DNA of 64,000 nucleotides from an uncultured Methanoregula sp. (GTDB taxonomy: Archaea; Halobacteriota; Methanomicrobia; Methanomicrobiales; Methanospirillaceae): positions 62,001-126,000 of the forward strand of contig NZ_OY787453.1 of assembly GCF_963678795.1 (NCBI RefSeq). Direction: 5' to 3'. Below, one piece after another: positions 25,414-33,621 of the stretch. A program made the translations under genes and the position numbers. A model generated the notes under the pieces. The model was not told the origin of the DNA and did no database searches. It worked only from the letters and a program-made list of their open reading frames with translations. Within the stretch, counting starts at the first letter, position 1; each line of letters begins with the position of its first letter.

Positions 25414-26820
25414 CTACTGGTTCCTGATCAGCCGCGAGATGTAGGTCCTGGCCCAGATATATGCAACGGTTCCTCCCATGATGTCCCCGGCTACAATCCC
25501 CCACCAGACCCCGTGCTCGCCGAACCCGAGAACGATCCCGAAGAGGTAAGTAAAGACCGCGATGAAGACCAGGTTCCGCAGGACCGTGATAACGAGCGAT
25601 GTCATCCCTTTTCCCGTTGCCTGGAAGATCGATCCTGACATGATGCCCGGGGGAACGAACGGGTAAAAGAGGCACATGGTGGCGAGGAACGCCGCGATCT
25701 CCGGTGCGAGGTGAGCGCTGTCTGCCGAGTACGTGAAGATGACCGCAATCTGGTGGGCAAAGATGAATGTTATTGCACTGACCACGAGGGAGATCGCGAT
25801 CCCGAGGGTGACCGAGAATGTATGGGCAGTCCGGATCTTCATGTAGTTTCTTGCACCGTACGCAGCTCCGGCAACCGATATGACCGAAGTACCGATTGCG
25901 ATCAGGGGAATGATGGCAAAGAAGACGACCCGCCACCCGGCAGTATAGATTGCGACGGCATCAGTACCTGCGGTTGCGACCAGCAGGCTGTTGATGAAGA
26001 TCGCGAGGATTGCCATGAGCAGGAACTCGGTGCTTGCCGGGATGCCGATCCCGAGAATATCCCGGGCGGTCTTCTTATCCCACGAGAACGATCCAAACGA
26101 GATGGCAACATAGGTGTCCTTCTTCCCGATAAACCAGTACAGCATGACCGCGGAGACCATGATTAAGGAGATGATCATTCCCCACGCAGCGCCGGCAATT
26201 CCCATGCCCGCGGTGTAGATGAGCAGGGGATCGAGGATCATATTCAGGACTGAAGATGCCCCCATGACATACATGGCCCGCTTGGCATCCCCCTCGGCCC
26301 TGAGGATCGCGTACCCGATGTTCGTGAAGAGGATGAGGGCCATCCCGAGGAAGACGACCTGCCCGTATTCGATGGCAAGGCCTGCTGTTTTTCCTGCACC
26401 GAAAAGATGGACGATGGGGCCGGTGAGGAGGATGAGCGGGATGGTCAGGACTGCCGATATGATCAGGGTGATAAGAATTGCGTGGACTGCCGCATTGTCC
26501 GCCCCGGCCTTGTCCTTTGCACCGATGCGGCGGGAGATGACGGATGCCGCTCCTGCACCAAGACCGCTCCCGATGCCGATGAGAACCATGAAGAGCGGGG
26601 TGATGAACCCGACTGCTGCGAGGGCGTCCGAGCCAAGGCCTGCCACCCAGATGGCGTTGACGATGTTGTAGGTGGACATCAGGAACATCGCAACGATCAT
26701 GGGCCCGGACAGTTTCACGATCGCTTTTTTCGGGTCGCCCATCAGGAGAGAGATCCCTTCGCGCATCTCTTTTCCGGCCGGAGTATCTGCCGTCTTGTCG
26801 GGTGCATCAGCTGTCTGCAT
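25414..26820 (-). CDS. MATE-family multidrug/sodium or proton antiporter
   Basis: A 468-residue protein with twelve hydrophobic segments in two homologous halves. Typical MATE stretches are PMIVAMFLMSTYNIVNAIWVAGLG near the start, SVISRRIGAKDKAGAD, and ILGIGIPASTEFLLMAIL at the second half. It exports cationic compounds in exchange for Na+ or H+. The start overlaps the end of the marR-like gene by 14 bases, so regulator and pump are one operon, which suggests that the MarR protein controls the pump in response to the exported compound. Confidence 0.93.
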   Translation of the reverse strand: MQTADAPDKTADTPAGKEMREGISLLMGDPKKAIVKLSGPMIVAMFLMSTYNIVNAIWVAGLGSDALAAVGFITPLFMVLIGIGSGLGAGAASVISRRIGAKDKAGADNAAVHAILITLIISAVLTIPLILLTGPIVHLFGAGKTAGLAIEYGQVVFLGMALILFTNIGYAILRAEGDAKRAMYVMGASSVLNMILDPLLIYTAGMGIAGAAWGMIISLIMVSAVMLYWFIGKKDTYVAISFGSFSWDKKTARDILGIGIPASTEFLLMAILAIFINSLLVATAGTDAVAIYTAGWRVVFFAIIPLIAIGTSVISVAGAAYGARNYMKIRTAHTFSVTLGIAISLVVSAITFIFAHQIAVIFTYSADSAHLAPEIAAFLATMCLFYPFVPPGIMSGSIFQATGKGMTSLVITVLRNLVFIAVFTYLFGIVLGFGEHGVWWGIVAGDIMGGTVAYIWARTYISRLIRNQ

Positions 26821-27280
26821 GGGAAAGCCCTCCGGTATATTGCCGGATACGGCAACTGTTCTTTGCGATGCTATGCATCAGGTCTTCTATTGTATCCTTC
26901 TCCTCTCCAGACAGGCCGGCAAAAACCCGTTCGTCCCATTCGCTGTATATTTCCTTCAGGCGGGGTATTACCTGCACCCCTTTTTCTGTGAGGAAGAGGC
27001 GGACTGCCCTGCGGCTGGTGGGATCCACGATCCGCCGGATATACCCGGCAGCTTCGAGTTTCTTTACTGCCCGGGCAATTGTACCCTTGTCGAGATGATA
27101 ATGCCGGACCAGCGTATCCTGCGTGATATTCTGTTCCTTGTAAAGGAGCATCAGGACCGGGAACTGGCCGGCAGAGAGACCAAGCGGCCTGAGGTGATCG
27201 TTGAGAAAGACGAACCTCCCGCGATTTATGATGGATAGGATCGCCCCGAATGGGATATCGTCCGGGATGGGTGAATTCAT
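26807..27280 (-). CDS. MarR-family transcriptional regulator
   Basis: A 157-residue winged-helix regulator. The recognition region ITQDTLVRHYHLDKGTIARAVKKLEAAGYIRR followed by the wing DPTSRRAVRLFLTEKG is a textbook MarR pattern. Such dimers repress efflux genes and release DNA on binding phenolic or other lipophilic ligands. It is co-transcribed with the downstream MATE pump, so it probably autoregulates the pair. Confidence 0.93.
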   Translation of the reverse strand: MNSPIPDDIPFGAILSIINRGRFVFLNDHLRPLGLSAGQFPVLMLLYKEQNITQDTLVRHYHLDKGTIARAVKKLEAAGYIRRIVDPTSRRAVRLFLTEKGVQVIPRLKEIYSEWDERVFAGLSGEEKDTIEDLMHSIAKNSCRIRQYTGGLSHADS

Positions 27281-27438
27281 GTGAGTCTTTAGAAGTTGCC
27301 GGCGCGGGGAATAAATGTTGTCAATGCAACAATCGCAGGGAAATGAATGCCGTTCTTCGTGGTATCCCCATGAAACAACCGTAATGAACGGAACAGGTAT
27401 AGATCAGGCAGAACCGGGTACCTATTGAGGAGTGCCAT

Positions 27439-28344
27439 CTAGTCCCGCAATTCCTGTACTACTCGGCAGTCCCCGCATCTCTCGCATTCGAACTCCAGCG
27501 TCGAATGCCCGATCAGGTATTTTTCAAGACGGCGTTTGATCTCTGCCCTCATTGTTTCGATGTGCCGGGCATTCGTCTCGCAGGAGTAGACGTGGGCATC
27601 AAGGATGTTGATATTCGGGCAGAGCGTCCAGAAGTGGATATTGTGCACGCTCCCGACACCCTCAACGGACTCCATGTCCCGGATAATCTCGCTGATATCA
27701 ATCCCCCGTGGCGCAAACTGGAGGAGAATCGCAAAAGCTTCCCGCATGATAGAGAACGAGGAGATGATGATGACCCCTGCTATCAGGATGCCCAGCACGG
27801 GATCAATCAGTGTCTGCCCGGTCAGGGCGATCCACACCGCTGCAACAATGACTGCAATGGACGAGAGGGTGTCGCCGATGACGTGGAGGAATGCGCTCTT
27901 CACGTTCAGATCGTGGCTCCCGTGCAGCATGCATGCTGCCGCGATGTTGGCCATAAGTCCGATGACCGCGACACCGAGCATTACCGTGCTCTCGATCGCC
28001 CGGGGCTGGGCGAACCGCTCCAGCGCCTGCGTTATGATGAGGACGCTCACCATAATGAGCAGGAGCCCGTTAGCCACCGCCGCTCCGATCTCCACCCGAT
28101 GATACCCGAATGTCCGTGTGGGTGTCGGGAGTTGTTCCGCAATTATGATCGCCCCAAGGGAGAGGAAGAGGGCGACCGTATCCTGGAGCATGTGGGCTGC
28201 ATCTCCGAGAAGCGAGAGGGAGCCTGAGAGAAGACCGCCGCCAATTTCTGCCAGGCAAACCAGCGCAGTCAGTCCGATGGCCCAGCGTAAGGATCTCTTC
28301 TTGTCGTGCCCATGGTCGTGTTCGTGCATGTTTTGTCCAGCCAT
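27439..28344 (-). CDS. cation diffusion facilitator (zinc/cobalt efflux), CzcD type
   Basis: A 301-residue metal exporter. The N-terminus is His-rich (MHEHDHGHDKK), followed by six membrane segments. SLSLLGDAAHMLQDT in segment II and FLHVIGDTLSSIAVIV in segment V carry the HxxxD/DxxxD Zn site (first site here D...H-x3-D, second H...D). The C-terminal cytosolic domain resembles a ferredoxin-like metal sensor, ending with CERCGDC. I start at Met 28344; the frame from 28632 overlaps the divergent regulator gene. It shares a 76-base promoter region with an HxlR-type gene, the likely regulator. Confidence 0.92.
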   Translation of the reverse strand: MAGQNMHEHDHGHDKKRSLRWAIGLTALVCLAEIGGGLLSGSLSLLGDAAHMLQDTVALFLSLGAIIIAEQLPTPTRTFGYHRVEIGAAVANGLLLIMVSVLIITQALERFAQPRAIESTVMLGVAVIGLMANIAAACMLHGSHDLNVKSAFLHVIGDTLSSIAVIVAAVWIALTGQTLIDPVLGILIAGVIIISSFSIMREAFAILLQFAPRGIDISEIIRDMESVEGVGSVHNIHFWTLCPNINILDAHVYSCETNARHIETMRAEIKRRLEKYLIGHSTLEFECERCGDCRVVQELRD

Positions 28345-28359
28345 CCGGTATCTGTCCTG

Positions 28360-28418
28360 CAGGTAGTATTTTTTTAATACCTGATAAACAAAAACGTAAC
28401 TTAGCAGGTAGGTAGTAT
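28360..28418. promoter_or_regulatory. divergent promoter region with repeated aggtagtat operators
   Basis: Between the CDF exporter and the HxlR-type gene, caggta (28360-28365) and tacctg (28378-28383) form an inverted repeat around an AT stretch. The 9-base word aggtagtat occurs at 28361-28369 and again at 28410-28418, next to the regulator's start codon. This is a plausible binding site for the HxlR-type protein controlling both genes. Confidence 0.4.
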
Positions 28419-28420
28419 CC

Positions 28421-28843
28421 ATGAAGGAACCACACGCAGGACATAACGATCTCTGCCTCTGCCCGCTCACAGGTCTCCTCGATGTGATAGCAAAGAAATG
28501 GGCACTCCTGATCATTGCCATCCTCGGGAATGAAGGTGAGAGTGGCTTTAATGAACTTAAAAGAGAGCTTGGCACCATCTCCCCAAAGCCGCTCTCGGAC
28601 ACGCTGAAGAACCTCGAAGGAACCGGCCTCATCAGGAGAACGATTCTTGCTACATCTCCCCCTTCCGTGAGATACTCGCTGACTCCTGACGGCTGGGAAC
28701 TGAGGGGATATCTTGTGCCGATGCTTCAGTGGGTTTCCCGCCGTGACGGTGAGGGACAGCCGGGCTGCCCGATACGTGCAGGAACCGGTCAGTCGGCATC
28801 CAGAGTGATCAAAACTGCCCGATTGATACCGGATCAGAAATAA
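28421..28843 (+). CDS. HxlR-family transcriptional regulator
   Basis: A 140-residue winged-helix protein. CPLTGLLDVIAKKWALLIIAIL is the HxlR opening helix, and FNELKRELGTISPKPLSDTLKNLEGTGLIRR is its DNA-reading HTH. The N-terminus holds a Cys/His cluster (HAGHNDLCLC) that might bind a metal, which would fit the divergent metal exporter gene. This is inference. Members of this family sense reactive electrophiles or redox state as well. Confidence 0.88.
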   Translation: MKEPHAGHNDLCLCPLTGLLDVIAKKWALLIIAILGNEGESGFNELKRELGTISPKPLSDTLKNLEGTGLIRRTILATSPPSVRYSLTPDGWELRGYLVPMLQWVSRRDGEGQPGCPIRAGTGQSASRVIKTARLIPDQK

Positions 28844-28953
28844 GAATCTGGTCCGTCCTGCCGGTATGAGAATATGGATGCTCAATCCCTGAGACTCCGG
28901 CACCCGGCAGTCCTCACCTTTTATCCCCTCACGGAAAAAACGGAATACTACCC

Positions 28954-29700
28954 ATGGACAAGATCCCCCTCGAAGTGAGCAGTGACGAGTCGCCGATCCG
29001 GTTCCGGGACTGCTTCTCGGTCCGGTACATCCAGTCGGCAGCAGTACTGTGCCGGCTTGCTTACGGGATCGAGAAGGAGTATGCAGGGCAGGCCGGTTCC
29101 GCCGGGCCGGATCCGGATCTCCTGCTCAGGCACGAGGCATTCAGCCTCAATTCCATCCTCTCCAGTGTTGCCTTCCTTGAATCGACCATCAACGAGTTGT
29201 ATGCCGATGCAGCGGATGACGCGTATTTCTTTGCCGATGCCGAAAATGAGGCCCTTCTCCGGGCGATTTCCGATGGCTGGCGCAATGAGAAGAACTTTGA
29301 TCGGGCCCCCCTTCTGAACAAGTACCAGAATATCCTCGAAATTGTTCAGATGCCCCCGTTCGAGGATGGGGACCAGGCTTTCGCCAATGTCCGGCAGCTC
29401 ATTGAGATCCGGAATCATCTCATGCATTACAAGCGGGAATGGGTGGTTATCCATGAAAACAAATCCCCGGGCAGCCGCGAAGGGACCACGAGTGAAAAAT
29501 TCGCGAAAATATTAAGAAGAAAGTTTGCGGTCAACCCGTTTGCAGCCGGAAACCTGCCGTTCTTCCCGGACCAGTGCCTCGGTCACGGATGTGCGGAATG
29601 GGCGATCGTCAACAGCGTCATCTTCACTGACGCGTTCTTCCGCAGGCTCGGGCTGCCCGTACCGTATGATGGTATCCGGGACGAACTGGCGACGAGATGA
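28954..29700 (+). CDS. hypothetical protein with HEPN-like Rx4H motif
   Basis: A 248-residue, mostly helical protein of unknown family. Residues 148-160 (QLIEIRNHLMHYK) contain R153-x4-H158, the arrangement of HEPN-domain ribonuclease motifs, following helices (SLNSILSSVAFLESTINELY) with the usual HEPN spacing. The C-terminal part has CLGHGCAEWAIVNS. HEPN proteins often act in RNA-targeting defence or toxin systems with a nucleotidyltransferase partner, but no such partner is adjacent. So it may be a stand-alone or non-catalytic HEPN-like protein. Confidence 0.65.
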   Translation: MDKIPLEVSSDESPIRFRDCFSVRYIQSAAVLCRLAYGIEKEYAGQAGSAGPDPDLLLRHEAFSLNSILSSVAFLESTINELYADAADDAYFFADAENEALLRAISDGWRNEKNFDRAPLLNKYQNILEIVQMPPFEDGDQAFANVRQLIEIRNHLMHYKREWVVIHENKSPGSREGTTSEKFAKILRRKFAVNPFAAGNLPFFPDQCLGHGCAEWAIVNSVIFTDAFFRRLGLPVPYDGIRDELATR

Positions 29701-29790
29701 CTATTCAGACAGCATCCACGTTCCTGATATGGTGCCGGTTTGCGATGCCCTCGTGCAAAACGCCTTGTTCAGGTCTTGCGCTACAATGTA

Positions 29791-29810
29791 GGTTATATAG
29801 CGCTATAACC
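29791..29810. promoter_or_regulatory. palindromic TATA-like element in an intergenic region
   Basis: The stretch ggttatatagcgctataacc has 7-base arms (ggttata/tataacc). It looks like a TATA box embedded in a palindrome, about 50 bases before the strong hairpin at 29844-29880, and lies away from any protein start codon. Confidence 0.4.
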
Positions 29811-29843
29811 AGAAATTGATCATCTTTTCGGATGGCTATCGTA

Positions 29844-29880
29844 TTGTGCCCCGTCCCCCTTTTGGGGACTGGTGGCACAA
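29844..29880. ncRNA. strong hairpin, possible small RNA or bidirectional terminator
   Basis: The arms ttgtgcc/ggcacaa (29844-29850/29874-29880) and gtcccc/ggggac (29853-29858/29864-29869) stack into a hairpin of about 15 pairs with a loop of five bases. It sits between convergent genes (HEPN-like and Zn-ribbon protein), so it could be a structured small RNA driven by the TATA-like element upstream, or just a terminator structure. Confidence 0.35.
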
Positions 29881-29946
29881 GAGGGGTTGAAACGGGATAT
29901 TGATCCTGAATTTGTCCGGGAAAAAATGCTTTATGAAAAATAACCG

Positions 29947-30360
29947 TTATCTCTTCTTCTTTTCTGTGGCTGCCTTCTTTTTCGGCTGTTCTTTTGCCAT
30001 GGACATGAGATCGATGATGTAGCTGCCTTCTTTGCCCACGCTCACGATCCGTTCGTCGCTTTCAGCCATCTTCTCGAGGTTCAGCTCGTACGAGCCGGGA
30101 GAGACGATCCGGATGGTCTCCACCCGGTCGTACATCTCCACTTCTTTTTTCTTCGGCTCGACTATCTCGAGAACCTCTTCGTGTGACTCCTCGGCGATCT
30201 CCTCGATGGACTTCTCTTCGAGCACATCTTTGTTGAGTTCTCCCTCCTTGATGTAAAGGAACTTCTTGCCGCCGCAACTGGCACACCCTTTCAGGATCTC
30301 GGTCGATCCGTCCTTGTATTCCCGCCCGCATTTCGTACACTTGTGCGGCATAAGGCTCAC
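29947..30360 (-). CDS. OapC-like zinc-ribbon protein
   Basis: A 137-residue protein with an N-terminal zinc ribbon (CTKCGREY...CASCGGKK), a Glu-rich middle that is probably disordered or coiled, and a small C-terminal beta domain (ETIRIVSPGSYELNLEKMAE). It matches my recollection of the euryarchaeal OapC/COG3364-type proteins found next to an Era-like GTPase near orc1/cdc6 genes. The role is unknown. The start overlaps the stop of the upstream GTPase gene by four bases. Confidence 0.8.
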   Translation of the reverse strand: MSLMPHKCTKCGREYKDGSTEILKGCASCGGKKFLYIKEGELNKDVLEEKSIEEIAEESHEEVLEIVEPKKKEVEMYDRVETIRIVSPGSYELNLEKMAESDERIVSVGKEGSYIIDLMSMAKEQPKKKAATEKKKR

Positions 30361-31010
30361 CCGAAGTATTCGAGCATCATCTCGTAGAGATCTTCAACGT
30401 TCCTGCCTTCAAGTCCCGATATGGCCACCACCGGGTGCTGGGGGAACGCGCTGCGGATCCGTGCCGGTGCTGCATCCGGCAGGTCTATCTTGTTGGCCAC
30501 GATGATCACCGGCAGGTTCCGGCTCTCGATGATCCCGATCATCATGATATTGACCTGCATGAAGGGGTCAAGGGTAGAATCCAGCATGTACAGGACTCCG
30601 TCAATATCCTCGCGCAGCCAGTGCATTGCTTCCGCAACACCTTCGGTCGCTTCCCGCGCACGGATGATCGCCTCGTCCTTCTCCATCCCGAACTCAAGGA
30701 ACTCGTGGTAATCGATCTTGGTGGTGACGCCAGGTGTATCCACGATATCCATCGTGATCGTATCGCCGTTTGCACCGGAGATGATGACGTCTTCTTTCTT
30801 TCTTGCCCTGCGGGTTTCGTGGGGGATCTCGCTCACGGGGCCGACGGCATCGCCGGTCCAGTCCCGGGCGATGCGGTTTGCGAGCGTGGTTTTTCCTGCA
30901 TTGGGCGGGCCGTAAATACCGATCCGGGTCCGCTTCTTCTTGAAAAACCGGTTAAGGAAGTTTGAAAATTTCTTCTTTGCCGTACCAAACGTCTGGTAAA
31001 AAATTTTCAT
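30357..31010 (-). CDS. Era-like GTP-binding protein
   Basis: A 217-residue GTPase. P-loop GPPNAGKTT (G1), switch region with VDTPG (G3: MDIVDTPGVTT), NKID (G4: IIVANKIDLPD) and a SGLEG-type G5. The basic N-terminus KKKFSNFLNRFFKKKR may contact RNA or membrane. It is the usual partner of the OapC-like Zn-ribbon protein that follows; a third family member often found alongside (OapB, DUF2073) is not present here. No orc1/cdc6 gene is in the window. Confidence 0.9.
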   Translation of the reverse strand: MKIFYQTFGTAKKKFSNFLNRFFKKKRTRIGIYGPPNAGKTTLANRIARDWTGDAVGPVSEIPHETRRARKKEDVIISGANGDTITMDIVDTPGVTTKIDYHEFLEFGMEKDEAIIRAREATEGVAEAMHWLREDIDGVLYMLDSTLDPFMQVNIMMIGIIESRNLPVIIVANKIDLPDAAPARIRSAFPQHPVVAISGLEGRNVEDLYEMMLEYFG

Positions 31011-31189
31011 ATCCCACCCCGCTGGTTACGCGTTGTATTCAGGTTCAAAGAATTCACCATAATTCGTTAGTAGTGTATAGAATACGCTGTTTATTAGGTT
31101 TCTCGTAGTAAACCCTCCGCGTCTCGCCGGTAACTGCCTCCCGGGCCGGCCGGATATTACTCTCATGCATGGAGGACTGCCTGTGCCAA

Positions 31190-31200
31190 ATTCTATTTAT
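31190..31200 (+). promoter_or_regulatory. TATA box for the CBS gene cluster
   Basis: The motif attctatttat lies about 70 bases before the start of the first CBS gene, predicting a 5' leader near 40 bases with the strong ribosome-binding site ggaggtga at 31252-31259. Confidence 0.45.
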
Positions 31201-31262
31201 AGAGGGATGAGGCAGTATGCTAATTGTAATCATCAGAATCAAGCACACCATGGAGGTGACTC

Positions 31263-31829
31263 ATGAAAAAGACATCCAACGCAATCCGCTTCGAGACCCG
31301 TGTTCCCTTAAAAGAGGTGATGCGGCACGACCCGACCACAATCAGTTCAAATGCCACGGTTGCAAAAGCGGCAGCGTCAATGTGCCACGACGATGTAGGA
31401 AGCTGCATCGTCCTCCAGCACAACCTGCCCGTAGGCATCGTGACTGAACAGGACATCAACTGCAAGGTCGTTGCAAAGGATCTCAGGCCCAGTACAGTGC
31501 ACGTGAACGAAATCATGAGCACGCCACTCATTACGGTGAGTGCGGAAAAAACAGTAGGCGATGCCGCTCACATGATGGTGAAGCACAAGGTCAGGAGACT
31601 CCCCGTTATCGATGAAAACAAGAAAGTTATCGGTATTGTAACCGTACGGGATCTCCTGACTGTCTCCAACGAGCTCAACGAACTCTTAACCGATCTTATC
31701 GAGATCAACCGGGAAGAGATCGTTGATCAGGGCATGTGCAGCCGCTGCAGCCAGATGTCTGATGATCTTAAGCGGGTGGACAGTGTTCTGCTCTGTGCCC
31801 GCTGCCGCGAGGAGGACAATATCACATGA
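31263..31829 (+). CDS. two-CBS protein with C-terminal zinc ribbon
   Basis: A 188-residue protein with a Bateman pair (CBS1 about 12-70, VMRHDPTTISSNATVAKAA; CBS2 about 80-138, IMSTPLITVSAEKTVGDAA to RRLPVIDENKKVIGIVT) and a C-terminal zinc finger CSRC...CARC. Bateman modules bind AMP, ATP, SAM or related ligands; which one is unknown here. The zinc ribbon suggests contact with nucleic acid or a protein partner. It is the first of five consecutive CBS genes and overlaps the next by four bases (atga). Confidence 0.9.
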   Translation: MKKTSNAIRFETRVPLKEVMRHDPTTISSNATVAKAAASMCHDDVGSCIVLQHNLPVGIVTEQDINCKVVAKDLRPSTVHVNEIMSTPLITVSAEKTVGDAAHMMVKHKVRRLPVIDENKKVIGIVTVRDLLTVSNELNELLTDLIEINREEIVDQGMCSRCSQMSDDLKRVDSVLLCARCREEDNIT

Positions 31830-32575
31830 GGACAGCACAGGATTTCATCATCGAGATCCCTGTGCTGAAACCAAGCGACCAGATAACCAAGGCACGGCAG
31901 ATCTTGAGAGATGACCGGTTCCGTGAGGTCTATGTCGCGGATGCAAAGCGAAACCTGCTCGGGTATGTCGATATCACCGACGGCCTGAGGGAAACTTCCA
32001 CGAAATCGAACGTGACAATCCAGGGATTCATCAGGGATGCCCCGATGGCCGATCCCGGGGATTCCATCGAGCGTGTAGCAAAAATGATGCGGGAGTACCA
32101 TACGGACAGTGCAGCAGTGGTCAGCCCAACGCCCCGGCTGGTGGGGGGGGTGCTCCTTGCCGATCTCTTCCCGGTCATCATCTCACGTAACGAACTGCAC
32201 GGCCTGGTAGCTGACCGGATGACAAAAAAAGTGAAAGCGGCAGATCCTGCCGATGAGCTCCAGCGGATATACACGATGATCATGGAGAGCGGGTATTCCG
32301 CATTTCCTGTCATTAAGAAGAAACGGCTCGTTGGCATAGTCTCGCGGCGTGATCTCATCAGCGCACATCATGTCCGGTCGGAACTTGCCCGCAATGCGAG
32401 GACGCGTCTTGAGGACGTGATGACCAAGGATGTGTTCACGACATCTCCCGAAGAACCGGTCAGCTCTGCAGCTGAGATGCTTGTCGCGCATGATGTCAGC
32501 CTGCTGCCGGTGGTGGATGGAGATCATCTCATCGGTGTGATAAACCGGCATGATATTCTTGCCGCGCTCGCGTGA
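31826..32575 (+). CDS. four-CBS-domain protein
   Basis: A 249-residue protein consisting of four CBS modules and no other domain: about 1-55, 66-125, 132-190 (ADRMTKKVKAADPADELQR) and 195-249 (DVMTKDVFTTSPEEPVSSAAEM, LLPVVDGDHLIGVINRHDIL). Such stand-alone tandem Bateman proteins may be energy or SAM sensors acting on other proteins. The first two modules are divergent. It is coupled to the upstream gene by a four-base overlap and followed by a 98-base gap. Confidence 0.88.
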   Translation: MRTAQDFIIEIPVLKPSDQITKARQILRDDRFREVYVADAKRNLLGYVDITDGLRETSTKSNVTIQGFIRDAPMADPGDSIERVAKMMREYHTDSAAVVSPTPRLVGGVLLADLFPVIISRNELHGLVADRMTKKVKAADPADELQRIYTMIMESGYSAFPVIKKKRLVGIVSRRDLISAHHVRSELARNARTRLEDVMTKDVFTTSPEEPVSSAAEMLVAHDVSLLPVVDGDHLIGVINRHDILAALA

Positions 32576-32673
32576 CCGGGCATGGAAACCGACGGTGTCA
32601 TCCCCCCAGTCGGGAGGACCCCGTTAACAGGACCACAGAAAAACGGGTCAGCAGACCAGATGGAGGGTGATAT

Positions 32674-33615
32674 ATGCACCAGAATGACCGGGGCATCAAG
32701 CAGGGCGACAGGCTCCTGAAGATGCAGGGAAAACTCGACCGGGGCCCGGTAGAGTTCAAATCCCATATAGTGGAACAGGAAGGCGAGATCATGGCGATCG
32801 CCACCCGCGACGTCATCTCTATACCGCCAACCCAGAGCATCATTACCGCCGTGGAAAAGATGACGAAGTGCGGTTTCCGCCGGCTGCCGGTCACCGACGC
32901 CGGTACCGGAATGGTGCGGGGGATCATCACCTCGGGGGATATTATTAATTTCATGGGCGGTGGAGACAAGTTCCGGCTTGTTCAGGTCCGGCACGGGGGA
33001 AACCTCCTCGCGGCACTCAACGAGCCCGTCCGCACGATCATGACCCAGCAGATAGCGACCCTGCACAGCGATGCCCGGATTGGCGATGCGGTGGATGTCA
33101 TCATCAAAAAGAAGATTGGCGGACTGCCCGTAATTGACAAGGAAGGTGCCCTGACCGGGATCGTGACAGAGCGGGACGTGATGAGGGTTCTTGCTGCAGC
33201 CCGCAGCCCGCTCCATGCCGAGGATGTAATGAGTTCCGAGCTCCGGGTCACCGGGCCCGACAGCCCGATAGCATCCGTAACAAGGGAAATGACAAAGTAC
33301 AGGTTCCGTCGGCTGCCTGTCGTCAGCGATGATGTGCTCTATGGCATCATCACGGCAACGGACATCATGCGGTATCTCGGGAACCGGGAGGTCTTTTCCC
33401 GGCTTACCACCGGCAACTTCGCGGAAGTAGCAGACCTGCCGGTCCGGGCCCTGATTGCCGGCGAACTCTTCACCACGACACCGGAGAAGAGCATCAACGA
33501 GGTTGCCCGTGATATGCTGGAAAAGAACATCGGGTCGCTCCCTGTAATTGAGGACTCCCGCCTGATTGGGCTCGTCACCGAGTTTGACCTTGTCAAGGCA
33601 TTTGCGAAGGGGTGA
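32674..33615 (+). CDS. four-CBS-domain protein
   Basis: A 313-residue protein with a polar N-terminal lead (MHQNDRGIKQGDRLLKMQ) and four CBS modules at about 40-100 (IATRDVISIPPTQSIITAVEKM), 120-180 (IMTQQIATLHSDARIGDAVD), 185-245 and 255-313. The pattern FRRLPV...GIITATDI recurs. It begins behind a perfect ribosome-binding site (tggagggtga) and ends six bases before the next gene. Ligand and target are unknown. Confidence 0.88.
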   Translation: MHQNDRGIKQGDRLLKMQGKLDRGPVEFKSHIVEQEGEIMAIATRDVISIPPTQSIITAVEKMTKCGFRRLPVTDAGTGMVRGIITSGDIINFMGGGDKFRLVQVRHGGNLLAALNEPVRTIMTQQIATLHSDARIGDAVDVIIKKKIGGLPVIDKEGALTGIVTERDVMRVLAAARSPLHAEDVMSSELRVTGPDSPIASVTREMTKYRFRRLPVVSDDVLYGIITATDIMRYLGNREVFSRLTTGNFAEVADLPVRALIAGELFTTTPEKSINEVARDMLEKNIGSLPVIEDSRLIGLVTEFDLVKAFAKG

Positions 33616-33621
33616 AAAGCC

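Noticed and set aside
25190..25936. N-terminal extension of S15 to 401 residues
   Set aside because: S15 begins with its normal archaeal N-terminus at 25189; the extension is His/Arg/Cys-rich out-of-frame sequence of the MATE gene.
32648..32668. gtcagcagaccagatgg between CBS genes as a copy of the 55-kb repeat
   Set aside because: Only the word cagcagacc matches; no phasing and no A-tract, so it is probably chance.
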